Shown: one piece after another, positions 56,277 to 64,000 of the stretch
How the letters are laid out: each line of letters begins with the position of its first letter
Numbering within the stretch: the stretch's first letter is position 1
From: Ulota crispa
Taxonomy: Eukaryota > Streptophyta > Bryopsida > Orthotrichales > Orthotrichaceae
Assembly: GCA_963920765.1 (NCBI GenBank)
Contig: OY987251.1
Span: 13,333,219 to 13,397,218, forward strand
Length of the DNA stretch: 64,000 nucleotides
Direction: 5' to 3'
Program-made: the position numbers and the translations under genes
The notes under the pieces: generated by a model
Seen by the model: only the letters and a program-made list of their open reading frames with translations
Told to the model about the DNA's origin: nothing
The model's database searches: none

Positions 56277-57987
56277 CGTTACATACCAATTCAATTGGGT
56301 AAACAAGAGCAAAAAGGGAATACTAAAGAAAGTCATGAATATTTTATGCAAAAATATTGGTGAGACTTGAGGTTGGATTTTGCAAAATGATCGACCCAAA
56401 CCTTGAGAGAAACCCAACCTTCTTTAATGCCAAAACTTCTAGATTTATTTGCTACATAAATAAAATGTAATGAATTGTGATGTGAAACATAGTGTGAAAC
56501 ACCAAATCCCAACTTATGGCTCTACACCAATCAAATTCTGTTCTGACTTCAATGGTATGTGAGACATATTGCAAACCGTCCCGAGGTGAAGAGCAAGGTG
56601 GACTTTTCGCTATCAAAAATTTGATTCTTTTGAAGGCATTGGTATTTGAAACAATGTGCAAAAATGTAGGTTGGTCTCATGCATTATGTGAAGGGGCAAG
56701 GTGGGCTCATCCTTGCCTAATATTTGATTATTTTGGGCATTTTCTATGCACTATTGTAAGTGAAGGGTATATCAAGTTTATTGCAGAAATAGGCTTGGCA
56801 AACGCCGAAAATGATTCATTTTATATATGGTAGCAGCACGTTCCTATTTAAGAGACCTACATAAGATGTTCTTCAAAATTTTATTGGGAGATCTAGATTA
56901 TCCAAACAAATATTTAAAATGATTTAAGAGAAGAATGACCATTGTTGTCATGAGAATTTTGAATAATTTTATTGTGGATTAATTGACTTTGAAGAAGCAT
57001 AAACAAAACAAATTGTTACATTTCTAGTGGAAATCTCAACAGGAATTTATGTTCGAATGCAAAAGTTCAATGAAAAGGGATTTTTTTTTTTTTTCTTACT
57101 AAATTTCCACATAGAAATGGTACCAAGTGTTTAACAAAGTGTTGAGGTGTGTTGATCTACTATAGGTTGTGTTGGACGTTTTAGAGTTATCAAACTTTGG
57201 AAGGACACAAGAAGGTGGAATAAACCTGAGAATTGATTGACAAGTTTGCAAGAATATGATTACCAAATCTCCATGAAATCATTTTCATTCACTGTAATCA
57301 AAACAGTGTTTTTTACTAATATACACTAGAAGGCAAATTGCTAATCTTGCTTGTAGAACCCCACAAACGTTGCTCGCATGGTGTGGGATGCATTTGTGGT
57401 TACATCAAATCCACCGATCACAAATTTTGATGGCACAGTTTTCATGCTAGATAGAGGGAGATTGAATGGAAAAAAAAACTCGATTTATTTCATTGAGTTA
57501 AACAAGTAACTAATGAACATATTGATACATGATGGCACATTTTGCTAATAAAATTGAAAGTAACTTAAGCCTTAAATTAGTGCTTATAATGAATAGATCA
57601 ATCTTTTCATATACAAAGTTCAAAATCTCCTCTATGGCATGGCACAATAAAACCACTCAAATATTAGTGATGGCTAAACCTCATCTATTAACCCACGCTT
57701 GAGTGAAGAGTTTTCATTACTTTTAGAATCTTGTGTTGGAATATTTATGTTTATATTCTTTTTAATATCTTCTTTTCATACTTCTCGAAATTATCTAAAC
57801 CATGTTTTAAATTTGTATTTGTTTCTTATAAGCTTGCGAAACAATCATTTTGAAAAATCTTAAATAAAGACATTATTAGTGGTAGCTAAAAGTTATTGTC
57901 ATTACCAAAAAAATTATTAGATATTTTTGAAAACATTTGGCTAAGTTCCCTTTGTATCAGAATTGTTTATGCAATCTAATGTGCTCT
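56277..57987. other. AT-rich spacer, no gene recognised
   Basis: A 105-residue plus-strand frame at 56516-56833 shows no family that I can name. Confidence 0.5.
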
Positions 57988-57991
57988 TTAA

Positions 57992-58646
57992 CCCCTGAGC
58001 GCCCTAGCTCCTCAAAATCGGGCGCCCAAGATTCTTATTTTCTAAAGTTGAAGAGCCTATGTACTTTGTAATGACATGGCTGCAAGGGGGGGGGGGTTAT
58101 GGGGTCATGGGGGTAGTGGGCGATCATTTGCTGACATGATTGAATTAGCTGGGACTAAACGGGTAGGGTGGAGTGAATGCAATTTTTTGTTGTTTTTGCA
58201 AGTTGCTGCGTCGGTAGGCCTTCTAGGCAACACAACACTTCTCCATGTGTGCACAAAAACTATCAACTTTGAGAGGCCAATAGAAGGACTTGTACTTTTG
58301 CAAAATTTCTGCAAATTCATATGTACATAGGTACATACTCTATCCAGAATACCTCAAAAATTCAGCAATAGAAGATCCTTTTTTTGAAACAATTCAAGTC
58401 CTTGAAGCCCATAAAGGCTTCTAATTTCACCAAAACTAGACAAGTCAAACAAGGTTTGACCCCTATAAACTCACAAACTACACAGTCAAACCCTCTCAAA
58501 TTTGAGCACATGAGCCAAATTCCAATCATGTCCCATATTCAACGGTCAAATATACCCAATCTTATTTCCAAAACTGCAATGATCATTTTCCTGCTCTAAG
58601 GTTGAAAAAAACGGAATTCTAAAAAATTCCCTCAGGTGCTCAAGGG
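57992..58646. mobile_element. TTAA-flanked element, CCCCTGAGCGCCC family
   Basis: TTAA at 57988-57991 and 58647-58650. Starts CCCCTGAGCGCCCTAG and ends CTCAGGTGCTCAAGGG. 655 bp. Another member begins at 63687. Confidence 0.7.
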
Positions 58647-58886
58647 TTAATATATCCAAAAAACTTAGTAATTTATTTTGTATCTACATATAATTTTGTT
58701 TTCTTCCCTTTGAGACCCATAATTTTTCATTTTTATATCTTTGGTATCATCAATTTTCTTATCTCTTCAATCCTATGGGCATGATTATGAAGTACAAGTG
58801 CAAGAAGGCTGCACTTTAGCTTTCTCGGCAATTATGATGTTTTAGACACAAGATGTTAATCTCATTTTCCATAATTGTTAATGTTG

Positions 58887-61800
58887 TAGAGTGCATGACA
58901 CTTATTACCAACAATGGCCAATCTAAGTGGTTAGCCTGAGGCTTTGTCAAAAAAAAGTTATCAAAATATCAAATCCACCAAGATGAAACTTAAACTCTAA
59001 GCTTCATCTTGGTGGACTAGATTTTTTGGTTTTTTTTTTGAAAAAGCTTTAGGCTAATGTTGTAGCACAAGAAAGTACTTATCCTCTTATTAGCATTCAA
59101 AAGTGTTAAAATGCCAATAAGGTGACTCGTTTATTGTTCCCACATAGATTTAGTTTGTAGACCCTTAAGATGACCGGAACAGGATAGGAAAATCCTAATA
59201 GACTTTGCAACAACACACAAAGACAAACACACACACACACACAATAATTGGAATATCCGGATGATTATCCGGATCTATGCTATTAGATCTGGTTCCGGTA
59301 GGACACTTAACTATGATGAGAGAAGTTTAGCCTCTCTAGCAGAGGGTTTTGCTATTTGATTAAGAAAGGCAACGTGAGTTCCTACCCTTTGATAGTTTAT
59401 AGTGAATGAAGTATCACTAAACAAAACAATAACAAAGAACACGAGGACAACAAGATGCAATTACTTCCTCACAACCAATCCGGAAGTGATTCCAGACGGA
59501 CGGGTCACTCAGGAAACCCTTACAACCCCAAATTACTACAACAATGGACCCTTTTTGACCTAATTCCTGTGCTAAGATGATAACCGGATAACTAAAGGAT
59601 CCATGTTTTTATGCTCACATTCACTCTTAATAGTAGTGGAACCTCTCTACCGTCAGCTAGCATACATTGGGATCACTATCCAGACGCACCCAACCTAAGA
59701 CTGGCTATCCCTCACAAGAGTATCCGGATCATGAACCCAAACAAGAACTGCCCCTTAGAACACGCAGTTTTCCAACCACGTCAATAATACTACAGAAACC
59801 TGATCAAACAGGATCCGGGGCCTATCTTTGTTTCCTTCAAACTCAACGTCTGGCTACCCGTACAAAACAATGGTTCTAGCATTGCCGGCATACCAACATC
59901 ACACCAAATCATCAACTCAGAACTCTGAAGTGGAAATCTAGAACTTATTGTGCACAAAGAAAATCAGAAGTATAAAATTACCCAAGGCAACAATGGTATA
60001 GTCGCCTCTAATAATTAATCCCTAGGAATCATTGAAAAGCTTCATGAATGTAAAGATACCGATCAAAGAATGACACATTTTATTTTCTAATCCACAAAAA
60101 GAGGCCTCAACTCCCACCGCAAGCTACCTCTAAAGATGGATCTCAAATCCTCAAATCCAAAATCCGCAATCTTGGAAAGTAGCAAGACATGAGACTATAC
60201 CTAACTTCCTATAAGAGCATCCTCTTTAATTCAAATTACAAGCTACCACTTTATACTAGGAGATAGCTAATTCCTCTTCTTCTTCGCTGCAGGTGTTGTC
60301 GGTTTGGCGATGCTCTTACGTGGCCGTAGTTGTCAAACCAGAGCTTGAGAACTTCCTGCCACTTTTCCTTTCTTCTTTGCATGCTTCCCTTTAGTTAATC
60401 TTATAGCTTCCATGTCCATGTCCCCGGAAGATTCTGTTGAAGTATCAGTCTCCTCCTCACAATTTGTGCTGGAGGCAGAGGGTTTGTCATCCAAGTCGAT
60501 CGTTGGAACTGGGATGTTGGCTCTCTAGAGCGTTGAAGAGTACGTTTCCTCTTGACATGACTCGGTATCTGAACAACACCTCCACTGTCTAGAGTTACCT
60601 GGGTCTGACTCCAAGTACGTGATCCAAGCGTAGACCCTTCTCCAGGTCTAAAGTCAACCTTGCTAGGTAACTGCACAGAACAAGGTGTCATCACTTCCTC
60701 TGGTCCCTCTTTAACAGTAGGACAAGGAGATGGCAAAGGTGGAGTTTTTCAGGCAGGTGTGGCTTCCTTCCTCCCGGATCCTTCTCCTTCTTCCGGCATC
60801 TTGCTCTAACCATGCAAGATTGTCCGCATCTCCAGCAACGTTCCTTCCATCTTGCCTGCATATTCCACTAATACCCCCATAAGCTTGGCACTCATTGCTG
60901 ATCCCATCTTCAACACTTCCTCATTGAACAACTTGGCCTTCGTCACCATGTCCCTCGAAATGGCGACCATACTCCGAAGCCAAGCCATATCCTGGTAAGC
61001 GCATTGGGCTAACTTGTCCTCCTTTGATTACTATCATAGTTGTGAGGTGAGGGCTGTCACCTGTCCGGATAGGTTCTGTACCTCCATCCGGCTCTGCTTC
61101 CTGATCCAATAGAGATCATTCATCGTATCATAGAGCTCGTTTTGATGGACAGCATCTGTCAATACAAGTAGTTGGTAGAGAACATCCCTATCAGACATGA
61201 CTACCTCATGGATCCCCTGAATCTGAGTAATAATGTCAAAATTTTTTTTATTATTCTAGTAGTCCTTGGGGTTTTTCTTGACTGGCTTTGCCAGAGATCC
61301 GGAAGCCTCAACAGGTCCCTTGCCCTCCTGTTTGGCTTGCTCCTATCTCTTTGGTTCAAGGGGCTCTTCTACCTCTGTTTTTGGTTCTTCTTCTTGCTCC
61401 AATTCCTGGTCCAATTCAAGTTTTGGAGTGATGTCAAATCTCATCATCACCTCAATAGCTTTGTAGGCTCTACTCTCCTTGTCCTTCAATAGTTCTAGAT
61501 ATTTATACAAATGGAACAAGGAGGAACTGAGTCCTGACAATTTAGTGTTCCCTATCAAGTTCACTAATTTCAACACTAAATCCCTAACAACTATCCTCCA
61601 ATTCACCGCTCTCTCCAAGGATAGTGCATCAAAAATGGTGTTAGCATAGGTACTTGTGAGGGTAGTAGGTCTATCTGGAAGCAGAAAAGGAATCAGGAAT
61701 TCCAGGACTCGCTTCTCCCGGTTTTTCTTACAATCAGCGATTGAGTACCCGTTCTTAGAGTCTGCTACTGCTGCAAATTTCCCCTCAATGTACTTTTCTC

Positions 61801-62717
61801 CCCAAGGGCAAAGCCCCTCTCCGGCACTCGCGGGGGAGTATACTCCAGTCTAGACCTCTATTGACCAAGTATCCGGATGAGCTCGTTTAGAGTTGTGCCA
61901 CTACCTTGCTAGATTCCCTAACAATTCCCGGACCATCTCCTTGTCTTTTAAACCCAGGGCACCTTAAGAAATCCCTTGCAACGAATCCGGCTCAGATCCT
62001 CCCCTAACATCTTTCTCGCGTCAGGATCTACAAGAACTCTTGGAACTACCAACATAAGCACAATTGGTACTTCCTCTCCCTTATCCATCCTACCCATGGT
62101 TCCGGAAGTGGGTGAAGAAAACTTGCAACCAACAACTCACTCCACAAGATAGCCTACCTCTCACAGAGCCTCCACACTCTTCTCACAAAACTAATGCGCT
62201 AAAAACAAGGATCAAGAAACAAGATGAATGAGACTTTGAAAATGAACTTGCTTTCTCCTTTGCAAGCTCCTGATCAGGGTTTCCCAAATGAACCATTGCA
62301 ACTGTTCCTATAATGATGATTACGGGATAAACCATTGCTATGATTCATGATTCTTTTGTTATTGACCGTTGGTTACAGGGCGGCGCGTTTACTGTTTCTA
62401 GAATTTGTCCCACCGGCGCACTATATAACCTTGTTTATAATTTTGGGCAAGAGGTTTTGTTTGAACAGGAAATTATTTCCAGTTTGGCAGGAAATCGTTA
62501 ATCTCCTGTTAATTGTTTTAACTACTTAAGGAATTGCAAAATTCCTTAATTGATAATTTTGATAAACTTCTCCTTTTTACTATGTAAAAACAAAAAAATA
62601 TTTGAATAGGAAGATTTTACATATTTTTATTGTCTAAACTCCTGAAGTTGACTTTTCAAGTTGCGACAACTAACCACTTAAATTGACCATTGTTGGTTAT
62701 AAGTGTCATACACTATA
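58887..62717. mobile_element. 3.8-kb element with 48-bp inverted ends, broken coding sequence
   Basis: Inverted ends 58887-58934 and 62670-62717 read TAGAGTGCATGACACTTAT and TATAGTGTATGACACTTAT, both continuing ACCAACAATGG and AAGTGGTTAG, about 42 of 48 matching. TA at both edges would suit a Tc1/mariner-size target, but this is not certain. The interior (59165-62570) is GC-richer, with many CCGGAT words and a CA repeat near 59225. The minus strand carries protein-like frames. Class is undecided: an unfamiliar DNA transposon, or another element nested inside one. It looks broken. Confidence 0.55.
60401..62097 (-). pseudogene. Mobile-element coding remnant, unknown family
   Basis: Within the 3.8-kb element the minus strand shows protein-like pieces in more than one frame. 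They include MGRMDKGEEVPIVLMLVVPR near 62097, an ERAVNWRIVVRDLVLKLVN-type piece at 61343-61618, an acidic Glu-rich stretch, and a Met/Lys-rich helical piece at 60806-60988. A TATATAA-like sequence at 62421-62430 could have been a promoter. I recognise no transposase or reverse transcriptase signature. It appears broken. Confidence 0.4.
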
Positions 62718-63321
62718 CCCAAATAAAATAAGAATTTACATGTAAACTAAGTACCTCTTTAATCAAATCGTTTTAAAACCAGAGGACTTTCAATTGTGGC
62801 CAAACATAAAGGTAAGTAAAAAATTCGCCATTTTAGTTTCATTATTTGATAACAAGTAATGCTTACATGATACGATATTCAAATTGTTGTGTTCTACCTT
62901 CAAAGAGGGGCCTGTTACAAGATCAGAAAAATCTCTTTGTATGTTGAGATAGGATTGGCAAAAGACTACTTCAATTCCAAGCAATAATAATTGATATTCA
63001 AAATTTGTATCTTTGAGCAAAGTTAACCAACTTTAACTTTTAAATTTATTGCAATGAAAAAAGAGATTTTGAAAAATGTAATCATTCTGGCATCCACTTA
63101 GTCTTATTTTCATTAAAAATTTAGAAATTAAAAGATGTGATGACCTTGTTGTGTCCTTAAAATATTTTGTAGCAACTGTATAGTGTATCTTTCTTCCTTA
63201 CTTTATTGTTAGGCACCTTTCTTGTCATATTTTGTCATTTTCCCTATAATACTCACCTCAATAAAAGTTAGGGCAAGTTAGGGCAAATTACAGATAAGGG
63301 CATGAAAACATAAAATATTAC
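62718..63321. other. AT-rich spacer, no gene seen
   Basis: No coding or repeat ends were recognised. Confidence 0.5.
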
Positions 63322-63683
63322 AAATAGGGGCACAATTTCTAAATAATTACAAACATGGGCATGATTTCAAAAAAAACGTAATTTTTTGTAAGCTTTTGTT
63401 TGTTTTTTGGTTTGGACATTAGTTGGTTTAGATACATCACATTAAATGTTACTTAACTTCCAAAAAAAATTAAAGCCTTCAAAAATTATCATTTCCTTTA
63501 CTAAAATTTCTTTATTTAGGCTTGATTTAGCCCGAGACCTTTCAAATTTTTGGAAATTAGCCAAATTTTGATGTGATGTGTCTAAATCAACCAATGCCCA
63601 AACCAAGCAAATGTTATAATAATTTACAATTTTTTTAAAATCATGCCCATGATTATAATTATTTTGAAACTACGCCCCTATTT
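63322..63683. mobile_element. Foldback MITE with AAATAGGGGC ends
   Basis: The left arm 63322-63380 and the right arm 63625-63683 are complementary (ATAGGGGC, CATGGGCATGATTT), and inner segments GGTTTGGACATTAGTTGGTTTAG and its inverse also pair. About 360 bp; it directly abuts the TTAA element that starts at 63687. Confidence 0.65.
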
Positions 63684-63686
63684 TAA

Positions 63687-64000
63687 CCCTTGAGCACCCC
63701 ACATGCCAATTTTTGGCCTCCTAAGATCAGGCTTTGCAAGAAATAAAGTCCAAATCATGGGTGCACTCTCCCAAAATTGTACTTGGGTTAAGGGTATGGT
63801 ACTACTTTCATGCCACATAGTGGCCAATAGGGGTTTCACCACTTGTACAAGCATGGATTGTGCAAGTCAAGTATGACAATAGTATGCTAGAACTTTATTT
63901 CATGCGGTTTAGGGTATAGGTGCAAGGACAGAGACCACCAGCTATGGCCGGTTCCATACTGTTAGGGGTGTTTTGGCACGCATGGCTTAGACTGGAGAAG
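63687..64000. mobile_element. TTAA-type element, CCCTTGAGCACCCC, cut by window end
   Basis: TTAA at 63683-63686 is followed by CCCTTGAGCACCCCACATG, matching the ends of 57992-58646. The right end lies beyond the window. Confidence 0.5.

Noticed and set aside
58887-62717. LTR retrotransposon interpretation
   Set aside because: No direct terminal repeats or reverse transcriptase/integrase motifs were recognised; the visible ends are inverted. An LTR element nested inside cannot be fully excluded.
1-64000. CRISPR arrays, rRNA, tRNA, bacterial operons
   Set aside because: No regularly spaced repeats, tRNA cloverleaf or rRNA sequence was noticed, and the gene structures are eukaryotic.

Overview
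The window is nuclear DNA of a land plant. The evidence is spliced genes with GT-AG introns, an organelle-targeted RimP-type protein, a plant-type TRF4/5-like nucleotidyltransferase, a SIAMESE-related (SMR) CDK inhibitor, and AT-rich spacers packed with small terminal-inverted-repeat elements. Low gene density, GC-rich exons in AT-rich spacer, and no obvious angiosperm signature leave the lineage open. A non-seed plant (bryophyte, lycophyte or fern) is my guess, not something the sequence proves.

Layout. 1-3.9 kb: AT-rich spacer with a nested pair of transposons. 3.9-6.55 kb (minus): five-exon RimP-domain gene with a predicted transit peptide. 6.55-7.64 kb: shared divergent promoter region carrying a 76-bp tandem duplication. 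7.64-13.0 kb (plus): TRF4/5-like non-canonical poly(A) polymerase gene of about 12-13 exons. Its catalytic exons are short and sit among G/T-rich introns, so single long reading frames show only its first and last exons. 13-36.2 kb: gene-free, AT-rich, full of miniature elements. 37.1-37.7 kb (plus): intron-less SMR gene. 40.5 kb: a possible 45-residue ORF. 41-64 kb: transposon-rich spacer, including a 3.8-kb element with long inverted ends and broken coding sequence.

The outstanding feature is a set of about a dozen elements of 0.2-0.95 kb that begin CCCC and end GGGG and are flanked by TTAA on both sides. That is the hallmark of piggyBac-type transposition. Several lie back to back and share one TTAA. 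They coexist with a second set of miniature elements whose ends are GAGCATC or GGTAGGAGGCTC and whose flanks are TAA/TTA (PIF/Harbinger-like), a Stowaway-like element inside a RimP intron, one hAT-like element with an 8-bp duplication, and several long foldback repeats that could give double-stranded RNA.

The three confident genes are unrelated in pathway: organelle ribosome maturation, nuclear RNA tailing/surveillance, and cell-cycle/endocycle control. Only the RimP and TRF4-like genes are physically linked, head to head across about 1.1 kb.
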